This document shows positions 56,724-64,000 of a DNA stretch of 64,000 nt, one piece after another; the stretch's first letter is position 1; each line of letters starts with the position of its first letter. The stretch covers positions 876,001 through 940,000 of the forward strand of contig NC_019904.1 in the NCBI RefSeq assembly GCF_000325705.1. The letters are read 5' to 3'. Under the pieces are notes generated by a model that was not told the origin of the DNA, made no database searches, and saw nothing but the letters and a program-made list of their open reading frames with translations. The DNA comes from Echinicola vietnamensis DSM 17526. Its GTDB lineage: Bacteria > Bacteroidota > Bacteroidia > Cytophagales > Cyclobacteriaceae. The position numbers and the translations under genes were made by a program.

Positions 56724-58037
56724 TTATTTTCTCTTATAGGTGATTTTAATCGGAACACCCTGAAAATCAAAGTGATCCCTAATCCTATTTTCCAAATACC
56801 TGGTATAAGGTGACTTCAGGTATTGGGGCAAATTGCAGAAGAAAGCAAACACCGGATTTTTGGTTGGCAGCTGGGTGATATACTTGATTTTTATATACTT
56901 TCCCTTCCATGCTGGCGGAGGGTATCGCTCGATTTCGGGCAGCATCTTATCGTTTAGCTGGGAAGTGGTGATTTTACGTGTCTTGTTTTCATACACCTGA
57001 ACCGCCAATTCAATGGCTTGGAAAATACGCTGCTTGGTCAGCATAGAGGTAAAGATAATCGGAATCCAACGGTTCTCGCCCAGTTTTTCCATCATATCAT
57101 CTTTAAACTTGTTCATGGTCTTATGGTCCTTTTCGATAAGGTCCCACTTGTTTACCATGATCATGACTCCCTTATTATTTTTAATGGCCAGTGAGATCAG
57201 GTTGATATCTTGAGACTCAAGTCCTCGTGTAGCATCCACCATGACGATGACCACGTCAGAGTCCTCCAACGTCCGCAAGGAACGCATGACAGAATAAAAC
57301 TCGATGTCTTCCTTTACCCGAGACTTTTTACGGATCCCCGCGGTATCTGAAATGATAAAGTTCTTACTATAAAGGGTGTAGTAGGAATTGATCGTATCCC
57401 GAGTGGTTCCTGCTTCATCTGTTACGATGGTCCTTTCCGTTCCCAGCAGGGCATTCAAGAAAGAAGACTTCCCTACATTGGGACGACCAAGAATGGCGAT
57501 TTTCGGAATGCCCTCATCTGGATTTTCGATGCCTTCATCGTCAAAAAGGGTAACCAGTTCATCGAGCAAGTCACCGGTACCACTCCCACTTGCTGCTGCG
57601 ATGGGATAAACGGTCCCTTCACCTAGACCAAGCTCATAAAATTCATTGGCCATAAATGCCCTTTCCTGGGTATCTGCTTTGTTGGCCACGATATAGATAG
57701 GCTTATTGGTACCGCGCAGCTCATTGGCAAATTCCTTGTCCAAATCCGTCAATCCGTCGATACAGTCCACTACAAAAAGGATGGCAGAAGCCTCTTCCAC
57801 TGCCAGCTTCACCTGCTTCCGTATCTCCGCCTCAAAAACATCCTCCGATCCCGTCACATATCCACCGGTATCGATCACCGAGAAAAACTTTCCTCCCCAC
57901 TGGGCATGCCCATAATGCCGGTCTCTGGTGACCCCACTTTCATTGTCCTCGATAGCCTTCCGCTGTTCGACGAGCCGGTTAAAGAAAGTGGATTTGCCCA
58001 CATTTGGCCTCCCTACTATTGCTACTATATTTGCCAT
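56724..58037 (-). CDS. der: Ribosome-assembly GTPase Der (EngA)
   Basis: The 437-residue protein has two GTPase domains in tandem, each with a P-loop (GRPNVGKST near residue 8 and GRPNVGKSS near 183), NKxD motifs (NKAD and NKWD) and DTxG (DTGGY, DTAGI), then a C-terminal KH-like domain with RYPPPAWKGKYIKIKY. Der is an essential factor for late 50S subunit assembly. It follows era after 20 bp on the same strand, so both ribosome GTPases are one operon. Length is standard. Confidence 0.97.
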   Translation of the reverse strand: MANIVAIVGRPNVGKSTFFNRLVEQRKAIEDNESGVTRDRHYGHAQWGGKFFSVIDTGGYVTGSEDVFEAEIRKQVKLAVEEASAILFVVDCIDGLTDLDKEFANELRGTNKPIYIVANKADTQERAFMANEFYELGLGEGTVYPIAAASGSGTGDLLDELVTLFDDEGIENPDEGIPKIAILGRPNVGKSSFLNALLGTERTIVTDEAGTTRDTINSYYTLYSKNFIISDTAGIRKKSRVKEDIEFYSVMRSLRTLEDSDVVIVMVDATRGLESQDINLISLAIKNNKGVMIMVNKWDLIEKDHKTMNKFKDDMMEKLGENRWIPIIFTSMLTKQRIFQAIELAVQVYENKTRKITTSQLNDKMLPEIERYPPPAWKGKYIKIKYITQLPTKNPVFAFFCNLPQYLKSPYTRYLENRIRDHFDFQGVPIKITYKRK

Positions 58038-58057
58038 TTTTTCTACGGTTTGTAAGG

Positions 58058-58948
58058 CTACTGATCGTAACCGAATTTTCTTAGTTTGTTTTTATTTTTT
58101 CGCCAGTCATCCTCCACCTTTACATGGGTCTCGAGATACACTTGCTTACCAAAAAAGGCTTCCAACGCCTCCCGGGATTGAATCCCCACATGCTTGATGG
58201 CCTTGCCTTTATCACCTATGATAATGCCCTTTTGGCTGGACCGCTCCACAAAGATAATGGCTCGGATGCGGATGAGCTTATCATCTTCCGTAAATTGGTC
58301 GATGGCCACTTCTGTACTGTAGGGGATTTCTTTTTTATAATTGGTAAAGATCTTCTCCCTGATAATCTCAGAGGCAAAGAAACGCTCTGGCCTATCGGTA
58401 AGTTCCTCCTTATCGTAATAAGGCGGATGGACAGGAAGTCTATCGAGGATTTCCTGCATGATCCGCTCGATGTTGAAATTCTCCAGGGCCGACACTGGAA
58501 TGACCGTATCGGCCTTGATCCGTTCGGTCCAATACTGGGTAACTTCTTCCAGTTTGTTTTCTTTCGATAGGTCTATCTTATTGATCACCAACAACACCGG
58601 TGCACCTGCGTGGTTGATTTTCTCAATGACTTCTTCTATTTCATTATCGGTTTCATACAAGTCTGTGACAAAGACAATGACATCTGCATCCTCCAAAGAA
58701 AGGTTCACAAAGCTCATCATGCTTTTGTGCAGCTCATATTTAGGCTTGAGCATGCCAGGGGTATCCGAAAACACGATCTGGTAATCATCTCCGTTCATCA
58801 GCCCGAGAATACGATGGCGGGTGGTCTGCGCTTTAGAAGAAATAATCGAAAGGCGCTCACCTACCAATACATTCATCAATGTGGACTTGCCGACATTTGG
58901 TTTCCCAATGATATTTACAAAACCAGCCTTATGTGTTTTTTCGGTCAT
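58058..58948 (-). CDS. era: GTPase Era
   Basis: The 296-residue protein has the GTPase motifs GKPNVGKST (about residue 16), DTPGM (about 63) and NKID (about 127), and the type 2 KH domain with the signature GDKGKAIKHVGIQSREALE near residue 230. Era binds the 3' end of 16S rRNA and helps mature the 30S subunit. It is the first gene of an era-der pair. The start codon lies 140 bp from the initiator tRNA gene, which is divergent. Confidence 0.97.
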   Translation of the reverse strand: MTEKTHKAGFVNIIGKPNVGKSTLMNVLVGERLSIISSKAQTTRHRILGLMNGDDYQIVFSDTPGMLKPKYELHKSMMSFVNLSLEDADVIVFVTDLYETDNEIEEVIEKINHAGAPVLLVINKIDLSKENKLEEVTQYWTERIKADTVIPVSALENFNIERIMQEILDRLPVHPPYYDKEELTDRPERFFASEIIREKIFTNYKKEIPYSTEVAIDQFTEDDKLIRIRAIIFVERSSQKGIIIGDKGKAIKHVGIQSREALEAFFGKQVYLETHVKVEDDWRKNKNKLRKFGYDQ

Positions 58949-59087
58949 ACGTTAAATATTTTCACAAAGGTACTTGATTTTTCATAAATTCTGCCTACCT
59001 TTGTATCACAATAAAGGAAACAGGGCATTGAAAAAGTCAAAGCCGCCTTTAATTTAGATAAAAGATATAAATTATATAAAGATATAT

Positions 59088-59160
<73 letters not shown>

Positions 59161-59163
59161 CTA

Positions 59164-59562
59164 AACAATTAGTTGATCATTCGTGGTCAACTTTTTGTGT
59201 TTTATAGGAGTTCTGACGCAGTTAATAAACCACGTTTGATTCAATTCAATTCCAACTGGTTCCAAATGACTCAAATTTGTCCCCTTTTTCGTCCTCCTTT
59301 TTGTCCCCCTTTTTACCTGTATTTCAAATCCATTTGAATAGAACAAGAATTTTAACATGAGTTTTTCAAATGTTAATGTTCTGTTATTTGTAAACTGCTA
59401 TTTCAAGCCTATTTTTTCTTTTTGGTCAACCATAAATAGCGTTAGTCAAAGCAAAAGAGACGCCCCTGCAGCGAATAAGGGTGCTGTTTGATGCAAAATA
59501 AGCAACGATTAATTTTGATTAGCATCGAATAAAGATTATTTTCGTTGCAAATAGTACATTGA
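59164..59562. other. Gene-free stretch beside the tRNA, left end of the island
   Basis: This 400-bp segment would normally hold an integrase. A 65-codon minus-strand frame (59161-59358) has Lys/Arg/Thr-rich sequence and no integrase motif. Nothing here is supported as a gene. Confidence 0.5.
59514..59544 (+). promoter_or_regulatory. Probable promoter of the Fic gene
   Basis: TTTG (59514-59517), 19 bases, then TATTTTCG (59537-59544) match the Bacteroidota promoter with one deviation in the -7 box. The start codon is 19 bp downstream. Confidence 0.45.
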
Positions 59563-60705
59563 ATGAAAGCTTTTATACATCAAAAAGACAATTGGCCGGA
59601 ATTTACCTGGAACAGTAATGACTTCTTGGACCTGTTAAGTGAGGCAAGAAATTTACAGGGTAGGCTTATTGGAAAAATGGAAACATTGGGTTTCGATTTG
59701 AGAAATGAGGCGCTACTTGATACATTGACCCTTGATGTATTAAAATCATCGGAGATAGAAGGCGAATTCCTTGATCCTGACCAAGTGCGTTCATCAATTG
59801 CCCGTAGATTGGGAATGGAAATAGCAGGAGCAGTGGATGCTGACAGAAGTGTCGAAGGAGTAGTTGAAATGATGCTTGACGCTACCCAAAGATGCTTTGA
59901 CCCATTGACAGCTGACAGGCTTTTTGACTGGCATGCAGCTTTGTTTCCCACAGGAAGAAGTGGGATGTACAAAATTACCGTAGCAGATTGGAGAAAAGAT
60001 ACTACCGGGCCTATGCAGGTTGTATCCAGGGCAATGGGGAAAGAAAGGGTTCATTTTCAAGCGCCTGATTCCAATCTGGTTGAAAAAGAAATGACCCGAT
60101 TTCTAGATTGGGTCAACAACAGTAAAATAGACTTGGTAATGAAAGCAGCAATCGCCCATTTATGGTTTGTAACCATCCACCCTTTTGAAGATGGAAATGG
60201 AAGAATTATCAGGGCATTGACCGATATGCTGCTGGCGCAAGCTGACAAAAGTAACCAACGTTTTTACAGTATGTCTGCCCAGGTCCGGTTGGAAAGAAAA
60301 CAGTATTATGAGATATTGGAAAAAACGCAAAAGGGCAATTTGGATATAACTGATTGGATTGTTTGGTTTTTAAATTGTTTGATCAACGCTTTAAGGTCCA
60401 CGGATTTAATACTTTCAAAAGTCTTGTTCAAAGCTGCTTTTTGGCAAAAGCATGTGGATACTGCATTAAACGACCGACAAAGAAAGTTATTGAATAGGCT
60501 AATGGATGGATTTGACGGGAAATTAACCTCGTCCAAATGGGCAAAGATTGCAAAGTGCTCTAAAGATTCAGCAGTTAGGGATATTAACGACCTTATTGAG
60601 AAAGGGATCTTGCAAAAAGAAGCAGCAAGAGGAAGAAGCACCAATTACGAATTGATAGGATTGCCAGCTGGTAATCAAGTAGGCAAAGGAGAATCCAACT
60701 CCTAA
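59563..60705 (+). CDS. Fic-family AMP/NMP-transferase with N-terminal inhibitory helix
   Basis: The 380-residue protein has an N-terminal DUF4172-type region (about 1-85), a Fic core with the complete active-site motif HPFEDGNGR (about 206-214) and a C-terminal winged-helix-like part (about 310-365, containing LTSSKWAKIAKCSKDSAVRD). SSEIEG (residues 62-67) fits the (S/T)xxxE(G/N) inhibitory motif, so this is a class II Fic protein that blocks its own ATP site. Such enzymes add AMP to protein hydroxyls. It is the only gene before the repeat and palindrome that follow; no separate antitoxin gene is seen. It may be a regulator or a self-controlled toxin. Confidence 0.92.
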   Translation: MKAFIHQKDNWPEFTWNSNDFLDLLSEARNLQGRLIGKMETLGFDLRNEALLDTLTLDVLKSSEIEGEFLDPDQVRSSIARRLGMEIAGAVDADRSVEGVVEMMLDATQRCFDPLTADRLFDWHAALFPTGRSGMYKITVADWRKDTTGPMQVVSRAMGKERVHFQAPDSNLVEKEMTRFLDWVNNSKIDLVMKAAIAHLWFVTIHPFEDGNGRIIRALTDMLLAQADKSNQRFYSMSAQVRLERKQYYEILEKTQKGNLDITDWIVWFLNCLINALRSTDLILSKVLFKAAFWQKHVDTALNDRQRKLLNRLMDGFDGKLTSSKWAKIAKCSKDSAVRDINDLIEKGILQKEAARGRSTNYELIGLPAGNQVGKGESNS

Positions 60706-60761
60706 ACCTCACACAGGACTATATCCTGCAAGTATGTTTGATCTCTTCAAAGCACTGTCGG

Positions 60762-60808
60762 ATTCGTACACCTCGTACGGCTCGTACCGTACGAATTTTA
60801 CGAGGTGG
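60762..60808. promoter_or_regulatory. Nested palindrome with four CGTAC units
   Basis: ATTCGTAC (60762-60769) and GTACGAAT (60789-60796) are perfect inverted arms. CGTAC also occurs at 60774-60778 and 60783-60787, and CACCTCGTA (60769-60777) pairs with TACGAGGTG (60799-60807). The layout suggests a binding site for a DNA-binding protein or a small attachment site. Confidence 0.35.
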
Positions 60809-60825
60809 AAATGATATTCAAAAAC

Positions 60826-61020
60826 ATGCAAATGAATTCAATTTTAAAGCAAATGCTCGTTTTCTGAAATTTGGACATGTTCAAATAGATCGATTTTCTG
60901 CTTTATACATCAAAAAGAAAAAAGATCATTCAAAAACTAAAACAAATACCGTACTCATACGGCCGGCCCCTAAAGCCATATTTTATGAGTTTCAAAATGA
61001 TATGATTCAAATAAACTGTA
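60826..61020 (+). repeat. Direct repeat flanking the island cargo, left copy
   Basis: The first 110 bp (ATGCAAATGAATTCAATT to AAAAAGATCATTCAAAAA) are nearly the same as 63347-63457; a weaker match (GATTCAAATAAA) follows. The copies lie directly outside the Crp-SMR-GNAT cargo. Confidence 0.8.
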
Positions 61021-61140
61021 AATGCCGAACGAACCCATCCCAGCTAAACCAATAGACTCATTTTTTCAAATAAATGTCCTTTGAATATGATATGAATAGT
61101 TTAGATTTGTAAGGTTTTGGTATTCAAATGCCTAAAAATT

Positions 61141-61702
61141 ATGGAAATCGATGAGATTCTAAATAAAACTTACCCAATGTCGAAGGAGTCAAAACGCTTG
61201 GTAACAGAAAACATTGCAGAAGTTTATTGTAGAAAAAACTATATTATAATTTCTGCAGATCGGATAGAGCGAAACATCTATTTTATTAAAACGGGAATAG
61301 CTCGTACTTTTGCAAAAATTGGTGATCAGGAAATTACTTTTGCATTTGGTAAGGAAGGGGATACCGTTGCTTCGTTAAATAGTTTTATTGCAAATCAGAA
61401 GGGATATGAATATATAGAACTATTGGAAGACAGTGTACTCTATGAATTAAATTCCAAGTGTCTTCAAGGACTTTTTAACGAATCCATTGAAATTGCAAAT
61501 TGGGGCAGAAGATTTGCAGAAAATGAGTTGATCAAAACTGAAAAACGATTGATTTCAAGACAGTCTGGAACAGCTTCCGAGCGGTATGAGGAACTTTTAA
61601 TCAAATTTCCTGACTATCAAAAGGGTTCAATTGGGGCATATTGCCTCTTATTTAGGTATTAACCAGGTAAGTTTAAGTAGAATTCGCCGTGAATTGATGT
61701 AG
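61141..61702 (+). pseudogene. Crp/Fnr-family regulator, one-base frameshift near the C-terminus
   Basis: The first 160 codons encode a cyclic-nucleotide-binding-type fold (YFIKTGIARTFAK, GDTVASLNSF). In the A-run at 61619-61622 one extra A shifts the frame; reading past it restores RVQLGHIASYLGINQVSLSR and IRRELM with a stop at 61702, the conserved helix-turn-helix end of this family. Without correction the protein ends at 61662 without a DNA-binding helix. The intact length would be about 186 residues. It lies 77 bp before the SMR exporter gene and would have been its regulator (inference). A sequencing error in the A-run is possible. Confidence 0.8.
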
Positions 61703-61778
61703 CTATTCCATTTTTTAACATTTGTATAATTTTTTCTCTCATTCTTTTCAGAGCTTTGCATACAAAAAGAGAGGGAAA

Positions 61779-62108
61779 ATGAATTGGATTTTATTGGTTA
61801 TTGCAGGTTTATTTGAAGTAGCTTTTGCTTTTTGTCTAGGAAAAGCAAAGATTTCAGCTGGCAAAGAGATGTACTTATGGTATTTGGGTTTTTTAATAGC
61901 TCTCGGAATAAGTATGGGATTACTTGTTAAAGCTACTCAAACATTACCGATTGGGACTGCTTATGCAGTTTGGACCGGGATCGGTGCTGTAGGAACGGTG
62001 ATTATGGGCGTACTTATATTTAAAGAACCAGTAACTTTATTGAGAATGCTTTTTCTCTTTACGTTGATAGCATCCATCATCGGGCTCAAAGCTGTTTCAG
62101 TTCACTAA
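61779..62108 (+). CDS. Small multidrug resistance exporter, SugE/Gdx-like
   Basis: From the ATG at 61779 the protein has 109 residues and four membrane helices. The essential Glu of helix 1 is present (GLFEVAFAF, Glu about residue 13), and helix 3 has PIGTAYAVWTGIGAVG, the signature of the SugE/Gdx subgroup that exports guanidinium and small quaternary cations as dual-topology dimers. It lies between the frameshifted regulator and a GNAT pseudogene and seems intact. An upstream start at 61722 would add 19 unrelated residues. Its GG(N)WxxL-type helix 4 is not atypical. Confidence 0.9.
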   Translation: MNWILLVIAGLFEVAFAFCLGKAKISAGKEMYLWYLGFLIALGISMGLLVKATQTLPIGTAYAVWTGIGAVGTVIMGVLIFKEPVTLLRMLFLFTLIASIIGLKAVSVH

Positions 62109-62122
62109 ATGTTACTAGATAT

Positions 62123-62578
62123 ATGAGTATAGTCATTCGAAAAGCAAAAGAAAAAGACAGTGACAAAATTTGGTAACTGATGAAGGAACTTGCTGTATTT
62201 GAAAAATATATCGACTCTTTTATAATAACACCTGAGATAGTCAGATTTACCGGCTTTCAAAAAATCCCGCCAGATTTTTATAGCATGGTTGCCGAAGAGA
62301 ATGACAAAATCATAAGTATGCTTATGTACTATCTCCTTCCATATACCACTCAAAATAGACCCGAAATCTATTAGAAAAAATTGTTTGTCGATAAAAATAA
62401 TCGCGGAAGAAAAATAGGAGAACAACTGATGGAGTACGTGAGAAAGGAGGCTGAATTAAATCATTGTACTCAAATCAAATGGACGGTTGCTCTTTGGAAT
62501 TTAAATGGACAACGGTTTTATGAAAGTCTTGGAACATCTGAAAATAAAGAATGGCTGAATTATGAATGGAATATTTGA
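62123..62578 (+). pseudogene. GNAT N-acetyltransferase with two in-frame stop codons
   Basis: A single frame from the ATG at 62123 to 62578 (152 codons) reads as a GNAT enzyme: MSIVIRKAKEKDSDKIW at the start, LFVDKNNRGRKIGEQLM (acetyl-CoA loop, RGRKIG) and NGQRFYESLG at the end. It is cut by TAA at 62174-62176 and TAG at 62372-62374, with no shift of frame. Short re-starts at 62180 and 62381 are possible but would not give the complete fold. The homologous gene follows at 62585, so acetyltransferase activity may be carried by that copy alone. Confidence 0.85.
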
Positions 62579-62584
62579 TTCAAA

Positions 62585-63103
62585 ATGGGAGATCTAACAT
62601 TAGTTGAAGTGGCATCTGATGAAATAAGACAGCTGCAGGAAATTAGTAAGAAGACTTTTCATGAGACCTTTTCTGGTTCAAACACGGAAGGCGATATGAA
62701 AAAGTATTTAGAGGAGAATTTTACAGAGGCTAAATTAAAATCAGAATATTCTGACACAAACTCAAAATTTTATTTCGCTAAAATGGAGGGAATTGTGGTT
62801 GGTTATCTAAAAGTGAATTTTGGTCTGTCCCAGACAGAATTGAAAGATGAAAGATCTCTTGAAATAGAAAGAATTTATGTTTTGAGCGAATTTCATGGAA
62901 AAATGATAGGACAATTCCTTTTCGATCAAGCCATTCATTTAGCAGTCCTGAAAAATTTGGAATATATTTGGTTGGGAGTTCGGGAAGAGAACTCGAGGGC
63001 TATTGCTTTTTACAAAAAGAACGGATTTGTGGAATTTGATAAGCATGTTTTTATACTCGGAGAAGATAAGCAGACAGATATTCTGATGAAGCTAACATTG
63101 TAA
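62585..63103 (+). CDS. GNAT-family N-acetyltransferase (PaiA-like)
   Basis: The 172-residue protein has the GNAT motif A (LEIERIYVLSEFHGKMIGQFL, split: LEIERIYVL and HGKMIGQFLFDQA) and the end NSRAIAFYKKNGFVEFD. GKMIG stands in for the Q/RxxGxG/A loop that binds acetyl-CoA. Similarity of layout to PaiA suggests polyamines or other small amines as substrate, but this is inferred. It begins 6 bp after the preceding GNAT pseudogene, so the two form one transcript. It is followed by 240 bp without a gene and then the right direct repeat. Confidence 0.88.
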   Translation: MGDLTLVEVASDEIRQLQEISKKTFHETFSGSNTEGDMKKYLEENFTEAKLKSEYSDTNSKFYFAKMEGIVVGYLKVNFGLSQTELKDERSLEIERIYVLSEFHGKMIGQFLFDQAIHLAVLKNLEYIWLGVREENSRAIAFYKKNGFVEFDKHVFILGEDKQTDILMKLTL

Positions 63104-63346
63104 ATTTTAGAATGACATAATTTCTTTTTTACTAAATTGAGTAGAGATCCAAAGCCATACAAGAATATTTATATTAGGCCTTCCTCTGCTTGAAGATTGA
63201 GTGTAAAAGTCATAGGTTTTATTTTGCCCGCCTTATAGCTCTTCTTCCAGGATCTCTACCAATTTCTTGGCAGAAGGCCCACTTTTCTCCTTTCTTACTC
63301 ATGGAGCAGATTTAGAATTTAAAGAAATACAAACTAAAACCAAAAT

Positions 63347-63535
63347 ATGCAAATGAATTCAATTCTAAATCAAAGGTTCGTTTTCTGAAATTTGTACATC
63401 TTCAAGTAGGGCGATTTTCAGCTTTTTACATCAAAAAGAAAAAAGATCATTCAAAAATTCGAAATAAAAAATGGGCTTATATGACAATAGGAGCCTATTT
63501 TGAATAATACGATTCAAATAAATTCAGCGCTATAA
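63347..63535 (+). repeat. Direct repeat flanking the island cargo, right copy
   Basis: It matches 60826-61020 over the first 110 bp with few differences, then weakly (GATTCAAATAAATTC). Between the copies lie the Crp-like pseudogene, SMR, and both GNAT genes. Confidence 0.8.
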
Positions 63536-63597
63536 AACAAAAATGAACCTGTCCCCCTTTTTTCACAATACTCTATTTACCAGTATTTTAAAACAGC

Positions 63598-63613
63598 CCT
63601 GTTCCCGCTACTA
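63598..63613 (+). repeat. attR-like direct repeat
   Basis: CCTGTTCCCGCTACTA, identical to 59148-59163, marks the right edge of the island. Confidence 0.85.
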
Positions 63614-63614
63614 C

Positions 63615-63644
63615 AAAGGATACTGGATACGGTATCCTTTTTTT
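63615..63644 (+). terminator. Original terminator of tRNA-Met, displaced by the island
   Basis: AAAGGATAC (63615-63623) pairs with GTATCCTTT (63632-63640), followed by more T. It directly follows the repeated tRNA end, as expected for the tRNA terminator before integration. Confidence 0.75.
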
Positions 63645-64000
63645 GTTTTTAGCCTTAAAAACTGGGATCAGAAATCAAAAAGGCACCAACTCCATCCTTG
63701 TGTAGCCTTTACCAAAAGAAATCTATAATTGCTTTGTGCCTTAGGGCCTTGGTGGCGTATCATAGTTTCGATACAATAAAGAAATTTATCGATCCCGAGG
63801 AATCCTGCTTTTAGCACTTATGGTGAATGTGACGGCTGCCTGCCGTGGTGAGCTACAAGAGCACAGAATCTATTTCACCTAATTTTGGCACTTTTTGTAT
63901 GAAACCGCTCGGCTCCTGACACCAATCTGAAGGAAACCATCTTTGATAATTTAAGTTTTCTGTGTTTAAAATACCATTCTAACCATTTAACCTACTGCAA
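63645..64000. other. Right end of the window, no gene seen
   Basis: There is no frame with a recognisable product. A short block GCCTTAGGGCCTTGGTGGCG near 63740 has the look of intergenic repeats seen in this phylum, and its inverse is faintly visible near 19430. Confidence 0.4.

Larger units (their letters stand above)
59164..63613. mobile_element. 4.45-kb genomic island integrated in tRNA-Met
   Basis: A 16-bp perfect repeat of the tRNA end bounds the segment, and the natural tRNA terminator is found only beyond the right repeat (63615-63644). Base composition is AT-rich compared with the neighbouring genes. It carries a Fic gene, a frameshifted Crp-like regulator, an SMR exporter, a GNAT pseudogene and an intact GNAT gene. 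No recombinase is recognised, so it is either decayed or was moved by an integrase encoded elsewhere. Confidence 0.85.

Noticed and set aside
59161..59358. 65-codon minus-strand frame next to the tRNA, considered as an integrase remnant
   Set aside because: No tyrosine recombinase catalytic residues (R, HxxR, Y in context) are visible.

Overview
ORGANISM. The window looks like a marine or environmental Bacteroidota chromosome of the order Cytophagales, probably a Cyclobacteriaceae member close to Echinicola or Algoriphagus (inference). Supporting signs are two SusC/SusD pairs, secreted proteins ending in variants of the type IX secretion C-terminal domain, Bacteroidota-type promoters (TTG-N18/19-TAnnTTTG), bacillithiol synthesis (bshA), a Rho with a long basic/acidic N-terminal extension, and a CcmB/C/D/E/F set.

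LAYOUT. 1-3.4 kb (minus): 5' end of bshA and a glycoside hydrolase family 3/beta-lactamase fusion. 3.5-7.5 kb (plus): small membrane protein, mutL and two rhomboid proteases in one tight operon. 7.8-9.3 kb: secreted protein. 9.5-11.6 kb: recQ. 11.6-12.7 kb: no gene, but a candidate small RNA and a dispersed repeat. 12.7-13.7 kb: acyl-ACP desaturase. 14.0-24.3 kb (minus): two paralogous SusD/SusC pairs, each closed by a hairpin terminator and preceded by 0.9-1.0 kb of AT-rich DNA. 25.3-29.4 kb: beta-propeller lipoprotein, M19 dipeptidase and M1 peptidase. 29.6-33.5 kb (plus): porin, BCCT transporter and universal stress protein in one operon. 33.7-40.1 kb (minus): UPF0158-like protein, DUF2520 protein and cytochrome c maturation genes ccmB, ccmC, ccmD, ccmE, ccmF. 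40.3-46 kb: TlpA-like lipoprotein, serS, rho. 46.3-55.6 kb: three more large secreted proteins sharing their C-terminal module with the 7.8-kb protein, interrupted by an IS110-family insertion and a repeat-rich stretch. 55.7-58.9 kb (minus): SprT-like protein, small lipoprotein, der, era. 59.1 kb: initiator tRNA-Met. 59.16-63.61 kb: a 4.45-kb island inserted at the 3' end of that tRNA.

MOST INTERESTING POINTS. (1) The IS110 element at 49275-50580 has, upstream of its recombinase, a region that folds into two stem-loops. Short guide sequences in them match the genomic target on one hand and the element's own ends on the other, which is what a bridge RNA should look like; the empty target site can be rebuilt by eye. 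(2) The tRNA-Met island is bounded by a 16-bp perfect direct repeat, has no recognisable integrase, and carries a self-inhibited-type Fic protein plus a partly decayed cargo: a frameshifted Crp-like regulator, an intact SMR exporter, a GNAT gene with two in-frame stops and an intact GNAT. Long imperfect direct repeats flank that cargo. (3) Four secreted proteins share a sorting-domain variant that ends in a common tryptophan-containing tail. (4) Two intergenic stretches look like stand-alone small transcripts, one of them with three mutually exclusive pairing segments. (5) CcmE has a Cys in place of the usual haem-binding His.

LIMITS. No searches or folding programs were run. Family assignments rest on motif recognition; RNA structures were paired by hand.
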